Source: an uncultured Campylobacterota bacterium
GTDB taxonomy: Bacteria; Campylobacterota; Campylobacteria; Campylobacterales; Sulfurovaceae
Reading direction: 5' to 3'
Assembly (NCBI GenBank): GCA_937141405.1
Contig: CAKZQQ010000006.1
Location: forward strand, 186,001 to 250,000
Length of the DNA stretch: 64,000 nt
In this document: positions 52,427 through 61,659 of the stretch, in pieces
How positions within the stretch are numbered: the first letter of the stretch is position 1
How the letters are laid out: each line of letters opens with the position of its first letter
Translations under genes and position numbers: made by a program
Notes under the pieces: model-generated
The model's database searches: none
Seen by the model: the letters and a program-made list of their open reading frames with translations, nothing else
What the model was told of the DNA's origin: nothing

Positions 52427-53668
52427 TTATTTTCCTGCGTATCTAGTTATGTCCATCTGTTTTAAAATAGCAATAAGAACATCAACAACTATACTATTTC
52501 CAGCCTGTCTGTATAGTTGAGTGTCACTTACAACTTGTTTAAAATCATCTCTAAATCCCATAAGCCTTAGGCATTCTCTTGGTGTTAATTTTCTTATTTT
52601 TCCTCTATGCGTAACATAATTATCAACACCAGCTCTATGCATTTTATGCATTGTTTGTAGCAAGGGTCTTGCTATTTCTAGATCAGTTTTTGTCGATGTT
52701 TTAAAAGTTTTTGTTCCGCTTGTTAAGACATACTTTTTTACTTTATCTGACAAATAATATTTTTCTTCTACTTCACTAACATCAAAAATAAATTCATTAA
52801 AATCTGTATTGCACTGAGGTTCAAAGATAAAATCACCATGCCAATTAAACTGCTGGTTTGCTTTTTGACATAATGCTATATCGCCATTTATTTGTGTGTA
52901 TCTTTTTATCTTATTTTTTGAGCTCGTGACAAATTTGACACCTTTTTCTTTTAAATAGTATTTTGTATCTATAAAATCCTCTAAAAAATCTTGCATCGTG
53001 CATTGTAGTTCTATGGGGTTTGGAAAATTAAAATCAACCGTTTTATCTTTAAATCCAACAACAAAAATTCTCTCTCTGTGTTGTGGAATACCATAATCTT
53101 TGGCATTTAATACTTTGTAAAAATATTTATAATCAAGTTCGTCAAAAGTTTTTTTAATAATTTCAAATGTATTACCATTATCATGGTTGGTTAAGCCTTT
53201 TACATTTTCATAAATAAATACGTTAGGTTGACTTTCTTTTACAACTCTAGCAAAATCATAAAATAGAGTTCCTCTCGTGTCGTCTAAACCTCTTCTTTTC
53301 CCGACCATGGAAAATGATTGACATGGACTTCCGCCAACTAATAAATCTATCTCATCCTTATACTTGCTTCCATCTATTTGTTTAACATCATCATACCAAC
53401 ACTCATTCTTTATATCATGGTTTGCAAAATAGCTTTCTTTTACAAACTTGTCAATATCAGATGCAAACTTTATATTTGTATTTAAATTTAATCTTTGCAG
53501 GGCATATTCTATAGCGCCAATTCCAGAGAACATTGTTCCTAATCTTATTGTTGCATTTGGATTTATAAAATTCTTATTTGTCCAAGAATCTACTTTGTCA
53601 TCATGTAGTTCAGGTAAAAATCTTTCTGATTGAGTATTTTTATTAAAATAATAATTTGTTAATTCCAT
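52427..53668 (-). CDS. DNA (cytosine-5-)-methyltransferase
   Basis: 413 residues with all main C5 motifs: I (GTMFSGIGAIEYAL), IV (GGSPCQSFS with Cys 116), VI (ENVKGL), VIII (QHRERIFVVGF), IX (RKLTPRECLRLMGF) and X (RQAGNSIVVDVL). The variable recognition region between VIII and IX spans about 210-340. Coupled to the HNH nuclease downstream, it forms a type II restriction-modification pair. A minus-strand TATAAT at 53705-53710 is its likely promoter. Confidence 0.95.
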   Translation of the reverse strand: MELTNYYFNKNTQSERFLPELHDDKVDSWTNKNFINPNATIRLGTMFSGIGAIEYALQRLNLNTNIKFASDIDKFVKESYFANHDIKNECWYDDVKQIDGSKYKDEIDLLVGGSPCQSFSMVGKRRGLDDTRGTLFYDFARVVKESQPNVFIYENVKGLTNHDNGNTFEIIKKTFDELDYKYFYKVLNAKDYGIPQHRERIFVVGFKDKTVDFNFPNPIELQCTMQDFLEDFIDTKYYLKEKGVKFVTSSKNKIKRYTQINGDIALCQKANQQFNWHGDFIFEPQCNTDFNEFIFDVSEVEEKYYLSDKVKKYVLTSGTKTFKTSTKTDLEIARPLLQTMHKMHRAGVDNYVTHRGKIRKLTPRECLRLMGFRDDFKQVVSDTQLYRQAGNSIVVDVLIAILKQMDITRYAGK

Positions 53669-53704
53669 TTTAAATCACCATACCCCTTTTGTATTCGATA
53701 AAAT

Positions 53705-53710
53705 ATTATA
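53705..53710 (-). promoter_or_regulatory. -10 box of the cytosine methyltransferase/HNH operon
   Basis: Minus-strand AAGGTATAATATTTT contains TATAAT 37 bases before the methyltransferase start. Confidence 0.55.
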
Positions 53711-53781
53711 CCTTATCAAGCATAATGAGAAATTATATGAAATTTTAAATAGTGTGTAAAAAAATATTTCAAATTGTCAGA

Positions 53782-55839
53782 TTATTGAGGTTCCACCTCG
53801 ACTTTGAGCGATTTAAATCGGGCTGTCATGATAAGCTCATCGCACTCATCACCAAAGAGCGCATTGATCTTTGATGAGGCGTGATGAAAAGTTGTATAGA
53901 GCGTATTTGGTTTGATCTTATTGCTATACTCGACTCGTAGTTTTGCACTTTGCCCATGCTCTGTTTTGAGGATAATATGATCACTGCCAAACTCTTTTTT
54001 TGCCTCAAGAGGGGCATATACAACATCTTCAGAGTGGAGATCACTCAGTCTTTTACTCTGTTTTGTTTGGGCTGCATTGTTGTATTGTGAGAGGATTCTC
54101 CCCGTTGTAAGATAGTAGCCTTGTATATCTAGATTAATGATATCTTGCACCATACCTCTTGGAGTGTATCTGGTATAGCAAAAATTTGCCAAGCCGTCAC
54201 TTGTCCTAAAATCAAGCAGGTGCAACACGGGGGTATCTTCGTGATATATCGGCCACTGCATTCCTCTTTTTCTATGGCGCTCTAGTCTTTGGTATCTCGC
54301 CCCACTAAATCTTCTATGAGCGACTTGTGTGACTTCGTTCCATACATCTTCGCTCGTATTATAATTAAAATCGCCACCCATCTTTCGATCGATCATAGCA
54401 AGTACCTCCCAATCATCGGGGAGTGAAGACTCTACAAGCGGTTGCGAGAGATGAAGTCTTCGCATCGCATTGACATAGACCCCTGTTTTTTCATAAGCAC
54501 TTTTTACCCCTATAACAAGGTCGGCTGCTTGTGCTATCTCGGTCATAAAAAGTTCTTGCACCATTAAGAAATCCAGATTGGCGATTGCTTGCTTACTCTT
54601 ATTTGTATTGGGATGCACATGCAAGATGTCTTCGCCCATATTGACAAGTGCTTTTACCTCATTTTTTAGCATGCCCTCAATGAGTTGCGGCGTCATAAGC
54701 CCTATCTTTTTTGGTGTTTGATAATCAGGAGCAAAGTAGGGAAGACAACCCATATCGCAAGCCCCTTGGACATTATTTTGTCCTCTTAGAGGCATAAGCC
54801 CGGCACCCACCTTGCCGATATTTCCCGTCATAACGGCTAGATGTGTTATCGCCATCACGGCTTGTGAACCATCTAATTGCTGAGTGACGCCAAGACCCCA
54901 AAAGATCATTGATCTTTTAACGGCATACTCTCTAGCGATATTTGGAATCATCTTTGAGAGATATTCATACCCTTTGATTGTTTTGAAAAATTCAGGATTA
55001 GCACAGGGGTCATTTAGTATCTTCGCCTTAAACTCCTCAAAGCCTTTGCTTCTTGCGTCAACAAAACTTTTATCATAGAGCTCTTCATCGATGATAACAT
55101 ATGCCATCATATTTAAGATCAGCAAGTTAGCTTCATAAGGGATGACACAGTTGTGCTTGGAAAACTTGGAGAGCTTTGTATCGCGTACATCGATAACAGC
55201 TAAGTTATTGTGTGTTTTTGCCATATCGACTATGCGGTTGGCGATGATTGGATGTGCCTCTATGGTGTTGGATCCAATCACGATCATAAACTCACACTCA
55301 TAGATATCATTATAAGGGTTCGTTGCCGCCCCTTCGCCGATGGTTTCTCGCATCCCTTTGAGACTAGGGGAGTGGCAGATACGCGCACAGTTATCTACAT
55401 GCGGCGATTCCATAGAGACCCTGCAAAATTTTTGGAGCATATAGGCACTTTCACAATTGGTTCGAGCGCCCCCTATGGCACAAAGACTCTCACCGCCATA
55501 CTGCTCTTTAAGTTGGCTGAGTTTCATCGCTACTATCGTAGTTGCAGTATCCAAATCACAGCTATAATAATCTTCATTATGCTCGATAAGAGCATTTTTT
55601 ATGATTGTATAGATAGCATCATTTTTTGCTAAAAAAGATTTTTTAACCAAAGGAGATTGGATGCGCTCCTTGGAGTCAACAAAGTCATACCCCTGTTTGC
55701 CTTTGATGCAGAGTTTTCCTTGGCTGACAACCCCCTTTTTGTGCGCGTATATTTTTTCTATCTTGTTGTCTTCAACGATACCGATGATGTCACATCCCAC
55801 GCCACAATATGCACAAACGCTCTCTATCTCTCTTTTCAT
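53782..55839 (-). CDS. Formate dehydrogenase-like molybdopterin oxidoreductase, catalytic subunit, no neighbours from a complex
   Basis: 685 residues. An N-terminal [4Fe-4S] motif uses CAYCGVGC with a later Cys in KLCIKG. The metal ligand position reads NCARICHSPS, where formate dehydrogenases carry Cys or Sec; here it is Cys. RGQNNVQGACDMGCLP is the FdhF/FdhA signature. Unlike complete formate dehydrogenases, no electron-transfer or membrane subunit lies nearby. Its ATG overlaps the stop of the upstream restriction enzyme (ATGA). Formate is the likely substrate. Confidence 0.87.
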   Translation of the reverse strand: MKREIESVCAYCGVGCDIIGIVEDNKIEKIYAHKKGVVSQGKLCIKGKQGYDFVDSKERIQSPLVKKSFLAKNDAIYTIIKNALIEHNEDYYSCDLDTATTIVAMKLSQLKEQYGGESLCAIGGARTNCESAYMLQKFCRVSMESPHVDNCARICHSPSLKGMRETIGEGAATNPYNDIYECEFMIVIGSNTIEAHPIIANRIVDMAKTHNNLAVIDVRDTKLSKFSKHNCVIPYEANLLILNMMAYVIIDEELYDKSFVDARSKGFEEFKAKILNDPCANPEFFKTIKGYEYLSKMIPNIAREYAVKRSMIFWGLGVTQQLDGSQAVMAITHLAVMTGNIGKVGAGLMPLRGQNNVQGACDMGCLPYFAPDYQTPKKIGLMTPQLIEGMLKNEVKALVNMGEDILHVHPNTNKSKQAIANLDFLMVQELFMTEIAQAADLVIGVKSAYEKTGVYVNAMRRLHLSQPLVESSLPDDWEVLAMIDRKMGGDFNYNTSEDVWNEVTQVAHRRFSGARYQRLERHRKRGMQWPIYHEDTPVLHLLDFRTSDGLANFCYTRYTPRGMVQDIINLDIQGYYLTTGRILSQYNNAAQTKQSKRLSDLHSEDVVYAPLEAKKEFGSDHIILKTEHGQSAKLRVEYSNKIKPNTLYTTFHHASSKINALFGDECDELIMTARFKSLKVEVEPQ

Positions 55840-58800
55840 AGATATTTCTTTAAAATCGCTTCTTTTTGCTTTGGTATTTCGGCAATTTCTTTTTCTAAAA
55901 TAGTTATTTTTTCTTCAATCTTTTCTATTTCAGAAACAATTTTTTGCTGTTCGGAAAGAGGTGGAAGTGGGATTTTAATTAAATCAAATGTTTTTGTTGT
56001 TATTGCATCAAAAATTGTTCCATAAGCATTATCTTTAAATTGTTCAATCTCAAATTTTAAAGCAAAATATAAAAAATCTGAAGATATATTTAAACCTGCT
56101 TTTATCCCATAGCAAGATTGATTAAAGGTCATGGGGACTTTTAATTGTGCCAAGGCTCCAACCGTTCCACGAGCAGAAATGATAATATCGCCTTTATCTA
56201 AATATCTTGTACTGCTATTTTTTAATCCCTCTTCAGTTATTTTCTTCTCAGTCGTTTCAGCATATCTGTTTTCTCCTTTAAAATCAACAATTGAAAGCCA
56301 AGGAATATTTCCATTCCAATATTCTCCCTGATTTGTATTCGGAGTTCCTCCTCCAATAATCTTAATTTCATTAGATAGTATAGAAGTAGTAAAATTTGAT
56401 TTTGAAGAAAAATAAATATCTTTAATATTGTTTTTAAACCCTTCTACTTCCTCTTTTGCTCTTTTTTCTTTGACTGCTAAAACTTCAATTTCATCTACGA
56501 TTTTTTGCTGAATATCGAGCGGTGGAAGTGGGATTTTCAAAGAGTTAAAAGTTTCAATTTCAAGGTTTTTTTGTGCAACACCTTGACCACACAAATAAAC
56601 TCTCTCTTGATTTAAGAATAAATATTGATTTAAGTAATCTTGATTGAGAACAGATGAATCGGATGTGTTTAGGGTTAATCCTGAATCATTTAGGAAAAAT
56701 TTTCCAGATACATACCTGACACATTTTGGTGACATCCCAAATCTTGAAATTATAAAAACATCTTCTCTATTATAATCGTTTGATTTGAAAGTTTCTCCTC
56801 CGCCTCCATAGACAGGGTAAACACTGCCTTGCGCAGTTTTTTTTACAATGCGAGTTCCATAGTCAATGGTTGAAATTTCACCCAGTCTTTTTAGTTGCCA
56901 TTTGCTTTCAATTTTTACTTTTTTTTTAACCGAAAGCGAAATATTTTTTTCAAATTCCACACGGTCAAACGTGAGCATATCTACCAAATTATGACGACTG
57001 ACATTGTTTTGCATGGCTTCATCTATCGGGGTGTCAAAGTCGCCTTCAAATGCTTTATAGATGTATGTACTTGCCTTGGTTGGGTTGTCAAAGACATTGG
57101 GGTCAAAGAGTTGCGTGCACTCCTCTATATTTTTGCCTCTTTGTATCGGATGAATCCCTTCGCTTCCTCTGCGGTTACTAAACTCATAGCCCAAGAAACG
57201 TTTTTCTGCATCTTTTTCACCACTTTTTATCAGTACTACTTTTTGTGGATAGGCAAGAATAAAATAGTAGAGTTTTTCAGCTTCTCGTTCTAATAATAGA
57301 TTCCAAAACTCTTTCTCATTTTTGACTTTTAGCTTTTTACGATATTCAGTATAAATTTCATGTTTTGCTATATTTTCATTTGGCTCACATTTAAGCATAG
57401 ATATATAGTCATCAAACGAAATATTTTCCCAAACATGATTTACATATTTGGTTACAGGTTTTTCAATACCATTGAGTGTGACATCTTGATATATGACAAA
57501 AAACTTTTTGATAGCTATTTTGAGATTGATACTGTCATAGTTATTTCTTCTTCGCATAAATAAAGTGACAGTATTGGTGCCTGTCGCCATAAAGGTATTG
57601 GAACCGAGTTCCGCAATACATACAATTTCAAAATACTGCAAGATTATTTCTCTGGTTTTTGTGTAAATTCCAGTATTACTCAAAATTGAACTCGGCAATA
57701 TCACACCAGCCACACCACCATCTTTGAGTAGTTGCTTGGTTCGCTCAACAAATAAGCACTCAATTTCTGAGCTATTGTCGGTGAGTTTATCATACAGCTC
57801 AAAATCATTCTCTCTGTAGTATTCGCGTGATGCATTTTTAAATGCAGATACAGAATAAGGGGGATTTGAAACCAATATTTCAAATTGTTTGTTTTCTTGG
57901 CAAAAGTCTTTGTCTATTTCGTTTAATTTGCCTTTGTAGTCTTTGTGTTTGAAATTGGATAATCCATCAGAATGAATTACATTTGCCAATCCATCTCCAT
58001 GAAGATAACAACCAACTTTTCCAACTTTTACCAATCTATAATCTTTTTCTACACCATAAACATATTGTGATGCCCAATCAAAATGTCTAATCTTGGAAAC
58101 ATCAATAAAACTTTTTGCTTCTGATTTTAGTTTGTTTGTGTCTGTACTTAAAAGTAACCGCTGAATTTCATGCATCCCCTCAGTCAAGAAATGCCCACTA
58201 CCTGCGGCATAATCTATTATAAAAGGGAGTAAATCATCTTTTTTGCCAGAGTTCAATTTGTTTTCTACTATTTTGTCAATAGGTAAACTTTTGATGATAA
58301 ACTGTGCAATAGGAACAGGTGTAAAAAACTGTCCAGATTCTTGTTTGAGACCAGTTGTTAAAAGTAATTCAAAGAAATCAGATAGATACTGTTGTTTTTG
58401 AGTGTAGCGGATTTTAAAACCTTGTAATAGTTCTACAACTTCTTTGACAACTTTTGCATTTTCCAAAAATGATTTTTGATCATAAACTTCTTTGATAGCG
58501 AATTCATTATTTTTTTCTAAACGCAGTCTTGCAATCTCGGTTTTAAGCGATTTTTTTAATTGTTCATCTCCACTAAAGAGTGATGCATATTTTGAATCGA
58601 AATCTTCATCTGAAAAGTCTGTTACATTTTTATCTAAAAAATCTTTCATTCCATTTTTATATAAATCAGTCAATCGAAGCTGAAAAGAAACATTATCATC
58701 TTTACCTTCAATCCATTGAAAATCTAACTCTTCGTCTGTATCCTGCTTTGATTTTTCATCATAGATTTTACAAAGAAATAGCGTAAAAATTTTATTAAAA

Positions 58801-59531
58801 GCATTTGGTTTATCTGAAACTACATTGTGACGAAGGATTTCAAGAAAACGATTGAAAATAAAGCTACTATCTTCGGGTCTTATATCTTCTAACTCATTTA
58901 TGGTTAATGCTTTGCTTTCAAAATTATAAGGGTTAACCCAAGAGTCAAATACTCCATTGTCTTTTGTAAGTTTATTCCATTTGTCATAGAAATCTTTTAC
59001 ATCACCTGTTTTATAGTCATCTTCAATTTTTACAATCTCATTTTTATATACAAGCGTATCGGTTTTTAGTTCGGATGCATAAAGCATGATGATATCTGCA
59101 TTGTTACTAAATTTAAAGTAGGTAAAAAGTTGCCCACCATCTTTTTTCATACGGTTAAATTCTTTATCAAACTCTTTGCCGTATGTTTTGCATTCGATTA
59201 ATAAGTATTCAGTTCCATCATCATGAGTGACACAAATATCCAGTCTTCCTGAAAAACCATGCCCAGCCGGATACACTTTTTCTAACTGAATATTTTCAGG
59301 CTTATATCCTTTTTCAAGTAGGCGATTAACACATTCTAAAACCACCCAATCTTCGGGCTTAGTAATGTTTTGGGTAAGCTTATCATATACTTTAATCTTA
59401 CCACCGTAATTGATAATGTTATTTTTGACATCTATTTCTATAGAATAGTTGTTTTGATATGATTTAATATATATGTCTGCAGAATTTTCTTTTGGTTGAA
59501 AACCTATAGTGAAAAATAATTTTTTATTCAT
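55836..59531 (-). CDS. Single-chain type IIG restriction-modification enzyme
   Basis: 1231 residues. The N-terminal nuclease has a D...ExK site (D98; E113, K115 in LLIECKTYG). A helical spacer is followed by QESGQFFTP and the N6-adenine methyltransferase motifs: DYAAGSGHFL (I, about 441-450) and NPPY (IV, 556-559). Residues about 840-1231 hold two target-recognition regions, each ending in IPLPPLDIQQKI or IPLPPLSEQQKI plus coiled coil, as in type I HsdS. One protein thus carries cutting, methylation and recognition. A minus-strand TATAAT at 59558-59563 and GGAGGG precede it. Confidence 0.9.
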   Translation of the reverse strand: MNKKLFFTIGFQPKENSADIYIKSYQNNYSIEIDVKNNIINYGGKIKVYDKLTQNITKPEDWVVLECVNRLLEKGYKPENIQLEKVYPAGHGFSGRLDICVTHDDGTEYLLIECKTYGKEFDKEFNRMKKDGGQLFTYFKFSNNADIIMLYASELKTDTLVYKNEIVKIEDDYKTGDVKDFYDKWNKLTKDNGVFDSWVNPYNFESKALTINELEDIRPEDSSFIFNRFLEILRHNVVSDKPNAFNKIFTLFLCKIYDEKSKQDTDEELDFQWIEGKDDNVSFQLRLTDLYKNGMKDFLDKNVTDFSDEDFDSKYASLFSGDEQLKKSLKTEIARLRLEKNNEFAIKEVYDQKSFLENAKVVKEVVELLQGFKIRYTQKQQYLSDFFELLLTTGLKQESGQFFTPVPIAQFIIKSLPIDKIVENKLNSGKKDDLLPFIIDYAAGSGHFLTEGMHEIQRLLLSTDTNKLKSEAKSFIDVSKIRHFDWASQYVYGVEKDYRLVKVGKVGCYLHGDGLANVIHSDGLSNFKHKDYKGKLNEIDKDFCQENKQFEILVSNPPYSVSAFKNASREYYRENDFELYDKLTDNSSEIECLFVERTKQLLKDGGVAGVILPSSILSNTGIYTKTREIILQYFEIVCIAELGSNTFMATGTNTVTLFMRRRNNYDSINLKIAIKKFFVIYQDVTLNGIEKPVTKYVNHVWENISFDDYISMLKCEPNENIAKHEIYTEYRKKLKVKNEKEFWNLLLEREAEKLYYFILAYPQKVVLIKSGEKDAEKRFLGYEFSNRRGSEGIHPIQRGKNIEECTQLFDPNVFDNPTKASTYIYKAFEGDFDTPIDEAMQNNVSRHNLVDMLTFDRVEFEKNISLSVKKKVKIESKWQLKRLGEISTIDYGTRIVKKTAQGSVYPVYGGGGETFKSNDYNREDVFIISRFGMSPKCVRYVSGKFFLNDSGLTLNTSDSSVLNQDYLNQYLFLNQERVYLCGQGVAQKNLEIETFNSLKIPLPPLDIQQKIVDEIEVLAVKEKRAKEEVEGFKNNIKDIYFSSKSNFTTSILSNEIKIIGGGTPNTNQGEYWNGNIPWLSIVDFKGENRYAETTEKKITEEGLKNSSTRYLDKGDIIISARGTVGALAQLKVPMTFNQSCYGIKAGLNISSDFLYFALKFEIEQFKDNAYGTIFDAITTKTFDLIKIPLPPLSEQQKIVSEIEKIEEKITILEKEIAEIPKQKEAILKKYL

Positions 59532-59557
59532 TTTAGACCCTCCATACCAAAATTTTA

Positions 59558-59563
59558 ATTATA
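59558..59563 (-). promoter_or_regulatory. -10 box of the type IIG enzyme gene
   Basis: Minus-strand GATATTATAATTAAAA contains TATAAT 27 bases before the ATG. Confidence 0.5.
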
Positions 59564-59605
59564 ATATCAAAAATCAGTTAAAAATAGGGTCAAATTGTCA
59601 TATTT

Positions 59606-60103
59606 TTACCTGAAATTTCCAAATGCGAGTGGTGCGTTGAGATCAAGTGTTTTAACCTCAGCTATAACTTTTTGCAAATCATCAAGCTTGGCACCGCTTA
59701 CTCTAACTTCATCACCTTGAATAGACGGTGTAACTTTCAATTTCAAATCTTTGATGGCTTTGACAATCTTTTTTGCCTCATCACTCTCTATGCTATCAAC
59801 GACCTTGTAAATCACCTTGACATTACCGCCACTAATCCCCTCGGTTTTAAGCTCTTTGAGTGATTTGCTCGATATCTCTCTTTTGATAAGCTTGGAGATG
59901 ACGATATCTTTGAGCGCATCGATTTTTTGATCGCTTGAGCTGCTCAGTGAGAGTGTTTTTGCCTTTTCATTAAGTTCAATTTCAGCAGTGATTCCTTTGA
60001 AATCAAAACGAGTCAATACCTCTTTTTTTGCCTGCTCTAGAGCATTTTTAAGCTCCATCATATCGAGTTTCGCAGATATATCGAAATAGTGTTCTTTTGC
60101 CAT
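59606..60103 (-). CDS. YajQ family nucleotide-binding protein (UPF0234)
   Basis: 165 residues with the family blocks EHYFDISAKLDMMELKNA, TRFDFKG and ESDEAKKIVKAIKDLKLKV. YajQ-type proteins bind nucleic acid or, in some bacteria, cyclic di-GMP, and act as regulators; which holds here is unknown. A minus-strand TATAAT at 60135-60140 lies upstream. Confidence 0.93.
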   Translation of the reverse strand: MAKEHYFDISAKLDMMELKNALEQAKKEVLTRFDFKGITAEIELNEKAKTLSLSSSSDQKIDALKDIVISKLIKREISSKSLKELKTEGISGGNVKVIYKVVDSIESDEAKKIVKAIKDLKLKVTPSIQGDEVRVSGAKLDDLQKVIAEVKTLDLNAPLAFGNFR

Positions 60104-60230
60104 TTTTGCCGTTCCGTTTCTTGATATTTTTTTAATTATACCTATAAAAACTTTTGGATTGGGCTCATTTGAGTGTTGTTTTGTTTGGGTTTAAGCAATT
60201 TGATAGCGCTTTATTTGTCTATCGTTTAGA

Positions 60231-60236
60231 TATAAT
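60231..60236 (+). promoter_or_regulatory. -10 box upstream of the gene at 60262
   Basis: GTTTAGATATAATATGAC contains TATAAT 25 bases before the ATG. Confidence 0.5.
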
Positions 60237-60261
60237 ATGACAAATTAAGAGACGGAGCAGT

Positions 60262-60756
60262 ATGGATTTTTATAAATTACCAACAGAACAAAAGCAAGAG
60301 TTGCATACGACAATTACAAACATCGCAACATCTTTCGGCGGAGCAAACTTTTTTCTATCACTCATAGAGCTTCTAAGACACACAAAACCAAATGCCATTT
60401 TGAATGAGAGCGCCGTTTTTCATTATGATAAAGGCAAGATAAAGTGGAGCAAGAGCATACGCAAAGAGTCTTTAACGCAGCTTTTTCATGCCATCAATAA
60501 AGAGTATCAAGGCTTGGATGCGCTCCATGAACTCTCTCCTAAAGAACACAAGGCTATGCTCAATATGATAAAGGCACTTAAATCAGTGACATTTTCCGTA
60601 ACTTCAAAAGATGATAGTTTTGCAAGCTTTGATTTTGATCTTTTTGCATCAAAAGAGAGAGACGATAACAGTTTATCACCGATATTTAAAACACTCTTTT
60701 TCTATCCGTTTGATTTTATAAAAAAGAGTCTCCAGTATAAAGTTCAAGAGATATAG
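60262..60756 (+). CDS. Hypothetical protein, 164 residues
   Basis: Opens MDFYKLPTEQKQELHTTITNIATSFGG. A soluble, mixed alpha/beta cytoplasmic protein without signal, membrane helix or motif I recognise. A good promoter and GACGGAGCAGT ribosome site make it a credible gene. It converges with the small gene at 60757 with no gap between stops. Confidence 0.6.
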   Translation: MDFYKLPTEQKQELHTTITNIATSFGGANFFLSLIELLRHTKPNAILNESAVFHYDKGKIKWSKSIRKESLTQLFHAINKEYQGLDALHELSPKEHKAMLNMIKALKSVTFSVTSKDDSFASFDFDLFASKERDDNSLSPIFKTLFFYPFDFIKKSLQYKVQEI

Positions 60757-60957
60757 TTATTCATATTTTTTGAACTGCTCAAGCCACTCTTTATCCTCTT
60801 CTTTAAGCTCACTCGTTCTACTTTGCAGAGATTTTTTGATATTTTCAAGCATATCAAGCTCAAGGTACTCAAGCAAGCTTGCATCTATGGAGTCTTTCGT
60901 TTCCCCATAGCTTAAAAGGGCGTTTATCTCTTGGAGGAGTTTCTCTTTTTCGTTCAT
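60757..60957 (-). CDS. Hypothetical helical protein, 66 residues
   Basis: Mostly charged helix (MNEKEKLLQEINALLSYGE, then LLEYLELDMLENIKKSL). It shares a short gap (about 40 bases) with the divergent bcp. No family assigned; from memory a similar small gene accompanies bcp in some Campylobacterota, so it is likely real. Confidence 0.55.
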   Translation of the reverse strand: MNEKEKLLQEINALLSYGETKDSIDASLLEYLELDMLENIKKSLQSRTSELKEEDKEWLEQFKKYE

Positions 60958-60997
60958 TTTGTTATACTATCAAAAAAGAGTTAAAAAAGGAGTTTGT

Positions 60998-61468
60998 GTG
61001 CCAAAAGTAGGTGATAAAGTTTCAGATTTTTGTAGACCCAATCAGGATGAAGAGGAGATATGTTTTCGTGATATCAAAGGCAGATGGCTAGTGCTTTACT
61101 TTTATCCAAAAGACAATACCCCGGGATGCACCACCGAAGCGTGTGATTTTACCGCAGCACTCCCTGATTTTAAAGGGTTGGATGCGACTATATTTGGAGT
61201 GAGCCCTGATAGTCCAGCAAAACATAGGAGTTTCATCGAAAAAAAAGATTTAGGTATCACTCTTTTAGCGGATGAAGATAAGAGTTTGTGTGAGGCATTT
61301 GGTGTTTGGCAACTCAAAAAATTTATGGGCAAAGAGTATATGGGTGTTGTAAGAAGTACATTTATCATAGACCCTCAAGGTGTGATAGCGGCAAGCTGGG
61401 AGAAGGTGAAGGTAAAAGGGCATATCGATGAGGTAAAGCAGAAATTGAAAGAGTTGCAAGGACAATAA
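60998..61468 (+). CDS. bcp: Bcp-type thioredoxin-dependent peroxiredoxin
   Basis: 156 residues starting with GTG behind AAAAAAGGAGTTTGT; the earlier ATG at 60959 overlaps this site and is less likely. YFYPKDNTPGCTTEACDF gives the peroxidatic Cys 44 and resolving Cys 49, the atypical two-Cys layout of Bcp. The later RSTFIIDPQG is conserved. It reduces peroxides using thioredoxin. Confidence 0.93.
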   Translation: MPKVGDKVSDFCRPNQDEEEICFRDIKGRWLVLYFYPKDNTPGCTTEACDFTAALPDFKGLDATIFGVSPDSPAKHRSFIEKKDLGITLLADEDKSLCEAFGVWQLKKFMGKEYMGVVRSTFIIDPQGVIAASWEKVKVKGHIDEVKQKLKELQGQ

Positions 61469-61480
61469 GAAGTTTCTATA

Positions 61481-61505
61481 ACTTTTCTTTTTAGTAAAGA
61501 AAAGT
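61481..61505. terminator. Palindromic hairpin after bcp
   Basis: ACTTTTCTTT and AAAGAAAAGT form a perfect 10-bp stem with a TTAGT loop, 12 bases after bcp. It may terminate bcp, although the T-rich part lies in the stem. Confidence 0.5.
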
Positions 61506-61517
61506 ATCAAAAGAAAA

Positions 61518-61604
61518 TCGTCGTTTCACAATTGTGCGGGCGTTGTTCAACGCTCGTGCTTCGCAGTGCTCGCATTCACAACTGCACAAGAAGTGTGAAA
61601 GCGA
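61518..61604. repeat. Large imperfect inverted-repeat element between bcp and the aldo/keto reductase
   Basis: The ends TCGTCGTTTCACA and TGTGAAAGCGA pair (one bulge), then TTGTGC with GCACAA. Inside, GCGTTG pairs with CAACGC and a GCAGT/ACTGC stem forms a second arm, giving a branched cruciform of about 87 bases. It is GC-richer than its surroundings and looks like a REP-type or intergenic repeat unit rather than a tRNA. Confidence 0.55.
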
Positions 61605-61659
61605 CAAAAAAGTTTGAGTGATTTTGTAAAATATGCAAAAGTAAAATCAAGGAGAAGCA

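Noticed and set aside
61518-61604. tRNA gene in the palindromic element
   Set aside because: No acceptor stem with CCA region, T-loop GTTCRA or D-loop pattern; arms are too long.
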